DNA of 64,000 bases, from positions 4,591,576 through 4,655,575 of the forward strand of contig JAQFVV010000036.1 of NCBI GenBank assembly GCA_028023455.1, written 5' to 3'. Source of the DNA: Epiperipatus broadwayi (taxonomy: Eukaryota; Onychophora; Udeonychophora; Euonychophora; Peripatidae). Positions within the stretch are counted from its first letter, which is position 1; every line of letters begins with the position of its first letter. Under the pieces are notes generated by a model, which did no database searches, was not told the origin of the DNA, and was given only the letters and a program-made list of their open reading frames with translations. The position numbers and the translations under genes were made by a program. Shown piece by piece: positions 33,277 through 46,849 of this stretch.

Positions 33277-34900
33277 AACAATAATAAACTTTATTGATCA
33301 AAATGTTTACATGTCATTACATTGACAGTTGTAGTTTACAAGGCTTTCATAATTTTAACATGCTTTTATATGGACTTTTACATTGATAATTGTTGTTTAC
33401 AAATATCTTGCAAATTCAGCATGGTTTTTCTTTTTCCTTGTGATTTCACAGTCTTAAGTTCAGAGTCAATTAAACATGACAGAATTGATTATGAATTCTT
33501 TCATTTAATTGTTCATATTATTTCTGGCAGCGGTTTGGTTCCTCATGATTAAACATTGTTGATTGGTTAAATATTGTTGCATTGGTTTCAATTATTGTTA
33601 AACATGCTATTGATTGGTTTGTATTTTGGAGGTTTCTCTTTAGTGCATTGCTTTTATTTGTTTTTTGCAAGGTTATATGTTTAGTGCCTAATTTTGGTGT
33701 TTGAAAAAATTGTCATCTGGATTTAGACAATACAGTAATTATTAATTACTATAAATTAGATTGTTGTCTTAATAATGACCAAGTATCCACAAAGATATCA
33801 GGTGCAGCAATTGTTTGATCTCTAATTTTTATCTGTTGGAGTTTATTGTAAAAGGTTGTAGGGTGTCTTCTGGTGTTGTTACCTAGGCTAAATATGCAGT
33901 GAATACACCGATATGCATATAATGACATTGTGGCAGCTCTAATCATTGGAATGGATCACTTTTGATACAAAATTTATTAACTGTTCAACTGTTTGTACCA
34001 CCCTAAATTGTTTTAGCATGCTGATTCTGGTAATATTTAGAGATGAACAGTCAATAAAGATGTATTGCTGTGTTTCTTTGGAAAAATGACAAAGGCTACA
34101 AAATGGATTTATGGAAGTATATAGTCATCTGTATCATAGAAAGTATGCTGCTGGGAGAGCACACATGTTAATTTTAATCAAAAAGTCAAAGTACTTTGGC
34201 TCCAATGCCAATTTCCTGAAACTTGATAGAAATTGTTTATTGTTAATAGTTTGCATTGTATTGAAGGTTTCAATGTTACTGGATGGGTAAATTAGTTTCA
34301 TAGGCTTGCAGTGATCTTGTTTGCTATCAAAGAAAATTGGTCCTGCTTTAATGTTGGCTTGTACTTCATATATTATTGTCACAAGATATCCCTGTGGTGG
34401 GGGAAGAGGTTGATCTGTTGGTATTATGGAAATTAATTGCTGAATTTGCTAAAACCGTATGGTGATTTTTATTAAATTGATTGTTTTCTGTATTTGAAAA
34501 ACTGAGATTATGTAGAATCCAAGGCCATTTCTTTTAGTTGGTTGGCTGTTTCCATGAAATGGTAACAGTTTTCCTTCCCCATAGTAATTTACTACAGAGT
34601 TTTGATAAAGCTGTTTTGAATTTTTTGGTAAAATTTATGATTGGTGAAAAATATGTAATTTTTGTAGTCATTAGAGTATTGAACATACCTTTGAATATAA
34701 GGACAGATAAGCATTAAATAATGATGTGATTATTTTGATGGTTTTCTTTTCAATTTTTTTCTGTATTGCCTGTATTATGCCATAAGATCCAAGGTGAAAT
34801 GGGAATTCAAGGAATGGTGTTGGTAAAACAAAAGAATTATATTTTAACCAATCATTATGTGAACGCCAGTGATGTCTGATTATTCAGTTCTGTTTTATTT
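33277..34900 (-). pseudogene. L1/Tx1-like LINE C-terminal remnant, antisense
   Basis: Minus-strand reading: IQAIQKKIEKK (about 34765), YYGEGKLLPFHGNSQPTKRN then GLGFY (about 34590-34520; family: W-G...R-L...GGLG), a 60-codon open stretch LSSFRKLALEPKYFDFLIK, and the zinc-like CSLCHFSKETQQYIFIDC (about 34103-34045), which matches the CxxC...ETxxHxFxxC tail of L1/Tx1-type elements. The 3' end has AATAAA near 33294 on the minus strand. Multiple stops and shifts. It lies just beyond the foldback at 32.6-33.07 kb. Confidence 0.55.
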
Positions 34901-37725
34901 TCTTCGTCTAAAATTAAATATTTTAAATAAAAATCTAAATCTAGACTCATTATTACTCAATATGAATGTCTTTAGAAAAAAGTAATTTTATTTAAACATT
35001 GTCAATTATATTTAACTGTTAGTAATAACACACAGATTAGTATGTGGACAATGTTTAGAGATGTATTATTTTTTTTCTTTCACTTCTTCATATATTTTCT
35101 GGCCTGACCAGTGTTAGAACATAATTTATAATATTATATCTGTTTACCATTGGCGGTATGTATATATTATGTCTTTAAGATTTTGCTAAACAAAAAAGAT
35201 AAATACTTTAAATTATTTGCACTAAAAGCATTGACCCATTATATTCTTTTATTCTTTGTTCATTCAAACCAATCCCCAGATTGGGAATAGTTTATTGGCT
35301 TTTTTATCAAAAAGTCACAATATAGCCAATATTTTTCAGTGCTGAAAATCAATAATATCCTGTCTTTCTTTTATGATAGGCTAATAACAGCATCAACTCT
35401 AGTTTCAAATACTATCATTTTTATAGTTTTAATAATTCATTTTATTTTAAATTAATAAATTGTAATCTCTAATTTAACGTTTTAAAAATATTGTGTCATT
35501 AAAAATTATATAAGACAAATATATTATATATAAAAATATATATACTGTAGATCATGTGTGCGCGCGCACAGACACACATACATATATATACACACGTGTA
35601 AGTATTTTAAATTACTTTCACTGTGATATTGCACATCATAAAATACTTATATATTAATATATCAGTTTATTCAATAATATTTGCACTTAAAATGCTTTCT
35701 ATTTTCAGAAAATCACTAACGTTTATAATTAAAAACTTATATAATTTTATTGAAAATTATTAAAAACAAAATATATTTTTAATGAGAAATTAATAACTTT
35801 TTAATAAAATAATAATTACATAACATCATCAAACACTCACACACATATATATATATATATGTTTAAATGAAGATTTTTATGGGCTAAAAAACTTATGAAT
35901 TGTTGGTTTGATTGGTTATATTTTAACTGAAATAATTATTTCATGAAAAATCCAGTTTAACGTTAATGTTTACACATATACTCTATCGCTCAGATATATA
36001 CATACAAAAAATAACATAATGTTCTGATTATTTATCAAGTGCAAGGTAAGTATGTTATTAGAAAGAGAAATACCTTAACCTTTTTCACATGTGCCTCGAT
36101 AGTCAAAAAACTACAACGTTCAGCTATTATACAAACGTTTAAGAGCCATTGAAGAAGGTTAAAGTCTTTCTTTTATAACTATAAAAATAATAATAAAAAG
36201 ATATAAAAAAAGAAAAGTATGGCTATTGAGACGACTATAGAAACCCGTTCACGAATCTCACTATATATATATATAGATCACATGCTAATTCCTTTAGTAT
36301 GATTATTTTATATGTTTTAGTCTTTTAATTTCTATTGCATAAAACTTTATTTTCTGAAATGCTTCAGTTTTTTTTTTTTAATTGTACACTCCATATTATA
36401 TTATGGCCCATATTGCCACACTGTACAATATTGGATCTATTTAAGATATTTTTATGATAAAATTTTATAATGAAGTTGGATCTTATTCCCAATTAAATGA
36501 AGTTAAAGTTCTTCTAAAATATTTTTTTATGAAATTTGTTACTATTAAAGTCACTTTATTTACCTTATCCTATGCACAACTGTTACAGATATATGAACAC
36601 ACCTGAGAAGCTTAAGATATGTCTGTTTAATTTTATTATCTTGTGACAATAAAAATCTTATGGGAAATCTCTAAGTAAAAATGTTCACGTCATTGCTACA
36701 CTCATAGGGAATTCCTTTTTCATTTCTATGCTCTAAATATGTAAAAATAACATTATTTGCAGCAAATAAAACACAGGCCTGTTATTCTCATTATTAATTT
36801 AGTTGCATTTAAGCTTCTTATATAAACTTAATGAAATGTTCTGTTTTTCCAGCCTTTTAATCTTTCTTATAATTTTATATTCATGTCTTTGATTTAATCA
36901 AAGATTACTTAAATATATAAACTCATTTTAAGCTGATAAATGTTCAAGCCACAAATTGCCAAATATATTGCCTTTATTGACTGACAAAACAACTCTGTTT
37001 TGAGGTCCTCTTTACTAAATTGTCCTGCATGACTTAGAATAGTGGTAGAGTGAGAGTTTCTAGAGATCAATGTTCATGATTATGTTTCAGATATGATCAA
37101 ATTTCATACAAACTCTTTACAAAGTAGGTTTATAAATCATTTCAAATTGCGATTGAAAAACAATTACGCTGAGATTTTTTACATGATAGTAAATAAATCA
37201 ACTTAATGTAAATATTTTGTCTATTGTACTTACCAAAATTGAGTTTAATTTTGATACTCAATATAAGATCAAACATAAAAAAATATTTCTAAATAGTGTT
37301 AAAAAAGATATGACTTAATCTGAAGAGTGTTGAAATGTTTGCTATGACAGCAAAATGTTAGGGAAAGGACTGCATTATTATTATTATGACATAAATTAAT
37401 AAATTAATTTTATTCGTTTAAAAAGAACACACATAAAACTTTAGTAAAATTTATTAATATGTGTTTATTTTTTTTAGTTTTGTTTATTGCCATCATGGTT
37501 AGTATGTTAAAAACAGTATAAACAAATATTTAATATTCTAAACATGTATATTTTTATCTTTACATTATATGTGTAATGCTTAAGTTGGAATAATATGTAT
37601 AAAGTATAGGTTTCCAACACAATAAAATGAGAATGTAGTTTAAATTGTTTTCATTTGTTTTAAGTTAAAGAATACCATATATATTTCCAAAGTGTAAACA
37701 TTTTTTGTATAATCATTGTAAAATA
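34901..37725. other. AT-rich region, no gene seen
   Basis: Contains short TA, CG/CA and TA runs at about 35520-35600 and 35842-35860, and a small inverted repeat TTAACCTTTTTCA / TGAAGAAGGTTAA at about 36076 and 36148. No domain recognised. Confidence 0.5.
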
Positions 37726-38154
37726 TTATTTTGTATATATTTTTATTATTATTTTAATTGTTGTAAAATAAATTTTGGTTTTGGAACACAAAATAAATCT
37801 AAATTTAATATCCGAGTGGAGCATGAGAGTAACCTTGGTTTTAATGATGAATGTGATATCAATTACTAAAAAGGTATAAATAAAATTGAACAATTCAAAA
37901 TCACTCTCTAATATTTTGACTCTCATTAAAGCAAGTCTGAACATTTTATATACTTTTTTTGTAAGTGCATTTTTGATATTTAAGAAATGATATAGTAGAA
38001 AAGGAATATATTTGTTCAGGAAACAGATTTGTTTCTTGAAGCAGTTGTCAGGGAAAGAGAAAAGAGAACTTCTAATCTCAAATTTATTTGAATGTTTCTT
38101 TGCTGAAAGATGATTGTCCTGGATAAGCAAAACATTTTGACTATTAAACACCAA
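37726..38154 (-). CDS. Orphan 142-codon open frame, function unknown
   Basis: Starts MVFNSQNVLLIQDNHL. Lys/Asn-rich first third, then FLNKYIPFLLYHFL and NFIYTFLVIDITFII as two hydrophobic stretches, ending KIIIKIYTK. I recognise no family. In sequence of about 75 percent AT, stops should fall roughly every 11 codons, so 142 open codons are unlikely by chance (rough estimate, ignoring local skew). No RT, nuclease or transposase motif is seen. It could be a host exon, a fragment of an unrecognised element, or chance in a T-rich strand. Confidence 0.25.
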   Translation of the reverse strand: MVFNSQNVLLIQDNHLSAKKHSNKFEIRSSLFSFPDNCFKKQICFLNKYIPFLLYHFLNIKNALTKKVYKMFRLALMRVKILESDFELFNFIYTFLVIDITFIIKTKVTLMLHSDIKFRFILCSKTKIYFTTIKIIIKIYTK

Positions 38155-39839
38155 AATTAATATTATACTGTTAAATGTGTGAATTTTTTCTACTTCTGAA
38201 TATTATTGTATAATGATGATGGATTACTTCAATATAAGATTTGAATCAAATTATTTATGAATAGCTTTTGTTATAAATGTACACCAGCATCTACCTATGT
38301 ATAATGCTATTTATGATACCAAATGGTTTATTATACTACTAATAAAATAATACTTTACTTATATTGTAAATAACATTTCATAATACATTCTACAATGAGT
38401 AGAATAAATAAATCATACAGAATTATTTAAAGCTCTCAGGATAAATATTTGAACTATTATATATTTTTTGGAATACATATGTAGAAGGACTATATTTAGA
38501 TTGTATATAAAAGTGTATTTTATTTATTTATTTGTACTGTATTTTATTAATATTATTGGTTATTATATAGTTTAGTTGATAAATTGTTTGTTCATATATA
38601 TATAATAAATAAAATGTCCGTTAATTAAAAACAAAATTGTAATTATAAAAAAATAACAAATTTAAGGATTGTTTGTAATAGTTTGTAAACCGTTAAATTT
38701 GTTATTTATTTATAATATATATAAGAAACTTAAATCATAATTTAAATTTTAAAAAAATACTTTCTAAATTTTAATAGTTTATAATTTTAGTTTTGTTCAT
38801 TGTTTGCATATTATGTTCACTACATATTGTTGCAAGTATTAAAAACATAAATGAGCTTATCAAAATAACTATTTCTTGATATTACATTTTGTCGGTAAAG
38901 TAAATGAATAAATATATTTATTGTTTTAATTTATTTTAATAAATTATTATATAATGAAATCCGGCTTGGTGAAATTAAATATATTATTATAAAAGTTGTC
39001 TGATTAAATAATTTTTATTGAATTATTATTTTTAATATATTATATATAAGATATGCGAATCTTTGTTGTATAAGTACCTATCTTTATTAAGAATAATTCG
39101 GATGAAGAATATATTTCATAGTATTTAATTGAAATGTATTTTAAAGATATTATATTATCTATTTATTATTTTTATGTTTATCAATAAATATTAAGACAAT
39201 TTAATAAATAAACTTGATTCAGTAATCATTTTAAGTAGTTGTGCATACCTATTGGATAATGTAATTTTAATTTTTATCATTTATTAACTGATTTACATTT
39301 CTTACATTTAGTAATTATAAAATAGACATGAAATTAACAATTGGATCTGTAAATACATTTATTATTATATGTTACTTTCTTTTATATTTATTCAATATAT
39401 ATATATTACTGTTATTTAACTTAAGAGCAATTACATTTTATATTATGATAGATTAATTGATTTATTATTGTTAAATGTTTGTAACTGATCAAAAGATTAT
39501 GTAAATATTTTAATGTTATATATAATTTTTTCCTGGATAAAATTCATATTTGAGTTAGTTTAATAATTTATAAATTATAAATATTTTAGTTTTAGTACAT
39601 TCAAAGTAAATTAAGATTGTTATAATAAAATGATACAACATAATTTTAAATTATTAATTATTGTATATTTATTGTGATAATTATTATTTGATGAGAAAGA
39701 CAATAATTTTATGTAGTTATAAAATTGACAATTGTATGCATTGAAATTGATTTGATTATATTAACTATTTTCATTTGTTTAAACTTAAAATTTATTGATG
39801 TATTCTATATATAATTTAAATCTTAAAGTGGATAAAAAC
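38155..39839. other. Very AT-rich region, no gene seen
   Basis: Short TA runs only. It may include decayed upstream parts of the PLE that starts near 39840, but no RT motif is readable. Confidence 0.45.
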
Positions 39840-40650
39840 AGATGAAAGTTTAATGTATGTACAGATTCTTGATCTTATAATAACTAGAAATCAATGTATG
39901 CTGGATTACTGTATAACCATTAAATCAATAGTAAAAAGAGGTTATATTCCATATAAATCAAGAGTGCCAATGCCACATAAAATGGCAAGTTTGAAGTCTT
40001 TCTTATTTAGAAATAAGTCTTTGCAAATATTCAATGGATAAAGGCAAAAATATTGAAATATATTTGAATGAATTGTTAAATGTTGGTTACAATTATCATC
40101 ATATATATAATGTTATTAGAGATTTTAATATGAGATATAAAAATAAAAATTTTAATAATAATATTGATCTTCTTATTAACAAAAACAATAGATATCAATA
40201 CCATATATTTGAACGATAAAGTAAATTTTATAAGGAAGATTTATAAATGTATATGTGATATTGCATTTTACACATCTACTACATTAAACAAACTAATAAA
40301 TAATTCTAAGGATTGTATAATTTATAAATTGATATGTAGGTATGGTAGTGGATATATAGGTGAATCAAGATTTACATTAGAAAAAAGAACTAAAGAAAAC
40401 TTGCTGTTGTTAAAAAGAGTTCAGAAATTGAATCAAAATTGCAAAGTAGATAATAATATTTCAGCATCCAATTTCTTTGATCATAATAATTCATATATTT
40501 ATGGTTTAACTTCAATTACAATAATGTTAAAATATTGCAAATTGAAAAAAATAAGAAATGAAAAATAAAAGTTATGCTAATATACAAATATAAACATGAC
40601 TTAATTAACAGGCAGGCAGCAAACATTAAGATCACAGAATTGTGGGAAGG
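39840..40650 (+). pseudogene. Third, divergent Penelope-like element (GIY-YIG part)
   Basis: The frame at 39853 reads YVQILDLIITRNQ (end of the RT domain; family LDL-ITR), then PHKMASLKSFLFRN, aligning with KLAGFRTFLFRN of the 5.2-kb PLE. After a shift near 40035: DKGKNIEIYLNELLNVGY. After another near 40200: DCIIYKLICRYGSGYIGES (YIGES at 40353-40367) and LEKRTKEN, the GIY-YIG core with its second-motif Gly and Arg kept but the usual His replaced by Asn. Past the stop at 40566, NIKITELWEG (about 40625) aligns with the C-terminal NIHNLWK of pair 1. Two frameshifts and a stop make it inactive. Head-single: no inverted partner seen. Confidence 0.75.
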
Positions 40651-43120
40651 CTAGCCTTTCAAAGTGTTAGTTGACAAGTTGTCAAAGACTATGAGGATAT
40701 TTGAAAGTGCTCCTAAGTGGATAAAATTTTAAAAATATATTTGATTACTGTATTTATAATTATTCAATTATATAATTACATATATTGCTTTGAAGAAATA
40801 CAGACATCAAATTATATATATATTGTACCCTTACTTCTTGATATGTACAATAGTTTAAAATACAACTAGCTCAGTTACATTATTATGCTTAATTAAAATT
40901 TGCATATCTATCTTTAATATACTTTTATATTATTATATCTTAATTAAATTTATTATCAATCATTAAAATCAATATAGTTCTAGACTATACTAATAAAATA
41001 AGTATATATTAAAATTATGAGACTGCGAAGTAAAGTTACAAAGTAATAAGCAGATTTACACTGAGTCAATATCTCCTAAGATACTGTCTCAATGGCATAA
41101 GAATACCACCACTACCTTATCATCTTATCACTACATCTATAGCATTCTTATGACTTTTAAATGAAATAAATTATCTTTAATAATACTAAAATAATTCCTA
41201 ACTTTTAACTTAAAATATAATTAAATAATCTCAGGTTCCTCTAAGTTGTTTTTTAAAATAATAATAAATTATGTAAATAAGTATGATGTGGGATTTTATA
41301 TCAAACTTAAATACACCTAACTTATTTTACTAATAATAATAAATAATACTAATCTTAGAGTGTAATTTAATCTCATCTATCTCTATTATATAATCAATCA
41401 TTAAATAAATAAACAATCATATGTATATCTTTTATTTCATATGGTATCTTCATTTTAAAATAAATCAAAATCTTATACTTAATAATCTGTGGCAATAAAC
41501 AATATTGCATTCTTATAATGTGCATTATAATCATCTTATGACCATTGTAATATTTATGTTCATGTCAATCAATTCTTATAAAATAATGTTAAGCAAATAT
41601 GGTATTCAATTCTAAGTAATAATAACAAATTCATTTTGTGCAAATATTATGTTTATTTCAAATCATCTGATGTCAAAATGCTGTGGTGAAAAATAATGAA
41701 ACTCGACACACTTTTAAAAGCAAATTAACAAATTTATTTACAAAAAACTTCAAATAAAATTTATTTACACTATTTACAGTTTTAGAATTTAAGAAATAAA
41801 TAAAATAAAATAAGAAATTACAAATACAAGAAGTTTATGCTGTTACTAATTCATGTGCTTAACAAGCAATTATACATTCTTCAAATACTATACTAATAAT
41901 ATTATAGTGTGTTTTTCCAAAACTTAGATTTTTTTAAAATAAATAGTAGTGTACTTTAATTACGACAAACAATATATGTCAAGACTATTTATGTAGCATT
42001 GTGTAAACAATGAAACTCTACTAATTAAATAGCTACATTAATGAAGTATTACCATTTATAATGTATCATCATATATTTACTTTATTATTAGCATTACTTA
42101 ATAGCTTTACAAAATCAATGTATCTTTGTAATGTAAAACAAATAATTGACTGTAATTATACTTTACTTAATATAATTCTTGTTATATGTTTTATCAAATA
42201 TGCATTACATATCTGTACTGTTCAAATACTATTATTTAAATCATTTATCAATTTCAAATTCAGAAAGCATTACCTTAGATAAATTCTATGATTCTTTTCT
42301 ATGTAAAAATCATTACTTTACTTTATGTGTTATTTTAATCCTTTCTAATAATTTCTATCTATAAAACATATTTAAAACTTATCTAAAATTTCCGGAAAAC
42401 AAACATCAACTTCAAACAAAATATTCGTTATCCAAATTACTTATATTACATCGTTTATACTTAGTAAACTTTTCAATCTAAATATAAGCTTTTACCTAAA
42501 CGTAACTTAACTTACTTTATAAAACAAAATACAAAAAAATACATATAGACTTTTAAAATCCTTTTCTAAATTGCAAAAAAAAAAAAAAATAATAATTATT
42601 AAGATAAATAATAAACATCATTTTAATACTAAGCATAAATAAAATATCAAAATTATTTACGAAAGAATCATATAATTATTTCTAAGCTTCTTACGTAATG
42701 TTGTATCATGTTGATATTATAAATCAAAACTTATGCATATTTTAATAAAGTTCGTTGCCAATATAATGTATGTGTTTTCATAAAATATCTATCCATTCAT
42801 TCTACAACAACATAATATTCAGTTGATCTAAAGGAAAACATATTAAATTCATTAAAAATCATTATACAATATTTTTACCATAATAATAATAATGTCCAAT
42901 CTGCTACCCAGCATTCTTCGGAATTTGCAGCTTCATAAAATAAAAATCATTCACATTTTTACTCATAAACATTCATTAGAATATTCCGTGTTATATTAAT
43001 TATAAAAATAAATTTATGTAATTAATTATTATATTATTTTTAAGTTATTATTTAATAAATGTACCTAACCTACTTTTTAATAGTTTAATAATATTTTAAA
43101 TTTTATGTTAAATAAATAAA
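40651..43120. other. AT-rich region, no gene seen
   Basis: A possible poly(A) signal with a GT-rich downstream element reads on the minus strand at 41738-41702, compatible with the end of a minus-strand transcript from the 44.2-kb promoter-like site. AATAAA is common in such AT-rich DNA, so this is weak. Confidence 0.4.
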
Positions 43121-43128
43121 ATAAAAGA

Positions 43129-43584
43129 TTATATTACGTATTCCAGCGACGACTTTTGTTCTACCATAAAAGTTCTAACAAATATCCTATGTACAAAGTC
43201 AATAGAACACCATTTCCTGTTCCGTTGAATCACGTGTTTCTTGAAAGTTTATAATAAAAATAATAACGTTCTTTTTTAAAAAAAAATAAAACTAAGTTCC
43301 ACAAGAAAAGCAAAATAAATTAAAAATAGTTTATAAGTTCTGGATCCAATTCTTCATAGATTATTATTTAAAATTATTATTTCTAAATTAATTTATAGTT
43401 TATATATTATTTTTCATTGAATTATTTTAATCAACTCGGCTTGCTTGGCTTAGTTTGACTTGATTTGGTTTGGCCTGGACGTCCACGTATTACTTGCGCA
43501 TTTTTTAAAACAATATATCTAGGTAAGAATCTATTTTTCCATCTATAACGTCCAGCGTTTAGATTACTTTGATATAATAATTTT
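43129..43584 (-). other. CpG-bearing open stretches downstream of a promoter-like site
   Basis: Two minus-strand stretches look exon-like: 43584-43431, reading GRYRWKNRFLPRYIVLKNAQ then VIRGRPGQTK to a stop, and about 43248-43129, reading KKHVIQRNRKWCSIDFVHRI then FVRTFMVEQKSSLEYVI to a stop. Both are basic and unrecognised. Part of the first is a TTGGC/TTGAC-like simple repeat (43435-43485), so coding is doubtful. Splice phases do not join neatly to the upstream ORF. Confidence 0.18.
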
Positions 43585-43788
43585 ATTATATTACGATTTT
43601 ACATAATCATATTTATAATCTATTTGCCTTTTCAAATCGTCAATATTTAGTCTTTTAAGCACAAAGACTTAATAAGGCATGTATTTATTAAAATTACTAC
43701 TTCTTATATCTTTACTTAAGATATACATTTTACTCTGCAAAAATACTTTCTTTCTATAGAAGTATTCATATTTCTTTCAAATATCTAT

Positions 43789-43941
43789 TCATAATAGACA
43801 ATAGTAATTTAAACTTTTAAAACTATTTATAGTCCAAAATACTACTTTTCTCCATCTCGTAGTTTTATGTACTAATCCAGCGTCTGTTACTTTTCTAGCG
43901 TAAAGTTTCTGATATATTTCTACAATACGTGATGTTCCCAT
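43789..43941 (-). CDS. Small ORF, 50 residues, unknown
   Basis: Starts MGTSRIVEIYQKLYARKV at 43941 with a strong initiation context (A at -3, G at +4), contains DAGLVHKTTRWRK and ends NYYCLL. It is the first good ATG about 200 bases downstream of the CCAAT/TATA site at 44155-44205. No family recognised; a gene of this size is easily expected by chance. A GTAGTA after RWRK could be a splice donor. Confidence 0.22.
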   Translation of the reverse strand: MGTSRIVEIYQKLYARKVTDAGLVHKTTRWRKVVFWTINSFKSLNYYCLL

Positions 43942-44154
43942 GATTATTCGTACGTAAATTAAGTTTCGATATTGAGAAGACTAATAGGGAATTATTAAGT
44001 TTCTACTGCATACTTATCATTTAAAAATTATAAAATTATATACAATAACACTCTTATGATTTAAACACTGATTTTAAGAGCGTTTATAAATTTACTTAGC
44101 TATTTTCTCAATAGCACAATCGACTTTTAAAATTTATTGTAGAGAGCCCCCCTC

Positions 44155-44205
44155 AACAATTGAATCCAGCTTTTATACTAGAAGAGTCTCCACATCTGAT
44201 TGGTA
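44155..44205 (-). promoter_or_regulatory. CCAAT and TATA promoter-like site
   Basis: Minus strand: ACCAATCAGATG (CCAAT at 44203-44199) then TATAAAAG (44177-44170), 21 bases apart, followed by a G-rich stretch GAGGGGGGC near the expected start at about 44145. This is a recognisable metazoan pol II layout. The same CCAATCAGAT followed by a TATA-like box appears in the foldback arms at 32.6 and 52.5 kb, so it may be a transposon promoter instead of a host one. Confidence 0.45.
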
Positions 44206-44215
44206 CGTTTAAACA

Positions 44216-45082
44216 ATCAAACTTTCTAGCTTATTTACATATTTATCAACTCACTATTAAAAATAAAATAATGACTTATTTAATATTTAATATTATTACA
44301 TTTTAAAAATAATTTTATCGTTTATTTAAACCTATTAAACATTTTTTTAAAATATTCTTTCTCACTTGATTTAAATCTTAACTTTTATAAGATCATTTAA
44401 AATAAACTAAATCTTTTGAAATACGTTATATTTTTAAGACAATATTTTTAAAAATCAGATTTAATATTTTACATTAATATCTTTATTTTTATCTCATGAT
44501 AAATCACGTATTATTTATAAATTTTACAACATGATTTTTTAAAATAGTTATGCAACTTTATTAGACAACTTCCACGCATGTGTGTATAACATCTGTTCTT
44601 TATAACACAAGAAATGCTTGCCGTCGTCTAAAAATAAACTAACAATTGCATTTTTAAAATAAATATTTTTAAAATAAATAAGATATTATAATAGATTTTT
44701 AAATAATAATTCGATATTATTAAAATCAAATATTAATCTCAATTTAAGTACTTATAATTTAAAATATTTCTATTCACTTTTAACATATATTTTAAATTAA
44801 ATAAATATCTTTGTCTAATTTTAACTTGTCTTTTAAATACTTTAGCTTTAAACATTTGTTATTAAATTTATTAATGCAGTATTACATCATAATCATCATC
44901 ATTTTAAATATCTTCTCAATATCAACACAATTCACATATCAAATACTCATAGATTGCTCTAATTAAACTTATGGTAACATTACCACAAGCAAAGTCAACA
45001 TCACACTTTTAAAATACTTCTTAAATTTAAAATTTTCTACTAGATTAGCACAAAACTTAAATGATGACCCATACAAAAGGGC

Positions 45083-45085
<3 letters not shown>
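44216..45085. other. AT-rich region, no gene seen
   Basis: Nothing recognised. Confidence 0.5.

Positions 45086-45171
<86 letters not shown>
45086..45171. repeat. (AT)n microsatellite
   Basis: About 43 uninterrupted AT units. Confidence 0.95.
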
Positions 45172-45173
<2 letters not shown>

Positions 45174-46849
45174 GTTATGAACACATAGGATCTGGGGTTT
45201 GCTTCCAAATAAATCCAAACTCTATCATTGTTATACTAAGAGCAGCAGCTCAATCCACAGTCTTACCTTCAGTTATATCTTTATGGTAGTCATAATCTGG
45301 TGGTCCTAATCTGTAAACCTTTTAAAAAACTATGTTCTAATTTTTTCCCATCATTTTTTAGTTAGGGTCAGGAAAAATACAGTATTAAAAATAAGATATT
45401 TCTATCTTGATTAAATAAATTAATGATTCTTTTCAATTCACTTTAATCCTCTGAAAAATAACATTGCAACACTTTTATTAAAATGTTATACAAGTATTAA
45501 TTAACAGTTATTAATCAAAATAAATAATGGAGTTTTATAATTACCATTATGTCTATTGTAACATAAAACATGTTTGTTTTACTTTCAAAATCAGAATTAA
45601 CAAAATATTTATTTGACCATTTTAAAATGTGTAATTTATAGTAATTTTTTAAATTCAAATTAAAAAATATCTACAAAAATATTTGGCTGTGTTTATTTCA
45701 ACTATTCCTTTCAGTTTTAGGTATATGTGTGCACATTCACAACTATGTTATTGTATGCCATTAAACACAAATAATCATCTCGTAACCCACCTCATGGCAA
45801 AAATAAAATTAGAAATGAAATACCCAAATATCAATATTTTCCATAATATACATGTATATTCAAAACAAAATTGATACCTCAAACAATGTACTCATGAATT
45901 TTTTAGAAAATTGACAGGTATGATATGTAACAGAATAAATAGTGACCTGTAATTTTGTGACAGATAAAAAATTAGCCACTGAATTATAAGTATACAATGG
46001 ACCATAAGCACCAAAAGAGCTACCTCAATTTAGATACTATAAGCTACCACAATCCTTAATATGAAAGACAAATGCAATAATTTCTTTGCAAAGCTCTGTT
46101 TCTTTGAGTTTTTTAGAGTAGACAATACAAGACAATGGCTACTCCTTTGAGTATATAGGTCTGAAAAATATGAAACTATATTTTGCCCCTTTTTGGAGAC
46201 TGAGGAGCGGATATCATGGCAGGGCTAAAATTAACTGCAACATGATAAACAATAAGAAATCAGAAAGTGAATTGGAGAAATGCCAGAGACAGATCACTTC
46301 ATGGAGTTGCATGAAAATATTGTATCCCCAAGCCAATGACAATATCATCCACCCACCATCACAACTGACAGCACAGTTATACAATGTCCAACAGATAACA
46401 AACACTATGCAATGTACAAAATGATAGACATTATATTCAACTTTAAACATAAACTTTTCAAATACACTTTATAATTTATAATCATTGATACTCTTGTCAC
46501 ATATATCATAGTGACATTTTAAAATTAATTCTGAATGAAATGCATTCTTTTATTTTTTAGATGTGATTATTTGAGATCTTGTTGAGTAGCAATTTTATTG
46601 TAATGACCGCCAGTACATGATGATAATCATCCCACAGTTGGTTAGCCATTTGTAATGGTATGGAAAAATTGGAAGTTCACCTGAAATGCCATTTTTAGTA
46701 ATATTTCTGTTGTTTTTTTTTTTGTTGCTTAAACAATATTTCATTCAGTTTTATTATGTTGTTTTATATTTCTGTAACTTTTATTCCCATTTATAATTTC
46801 CCTTTTTCCTTCACAACTGTGTTTTATTATATCATTATTAATTCTCTTT
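45172..46849. other. AT-rich region; mixed-composition patch at 46170-46430
   Basis: An 84-codon plus frame at 46170-46424 (MKLYFAPFWRLRSGYHGRAK start) lies in a less AT-rich patch but shows no known domain. Nothing else recognised. Confidence 0.4.
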
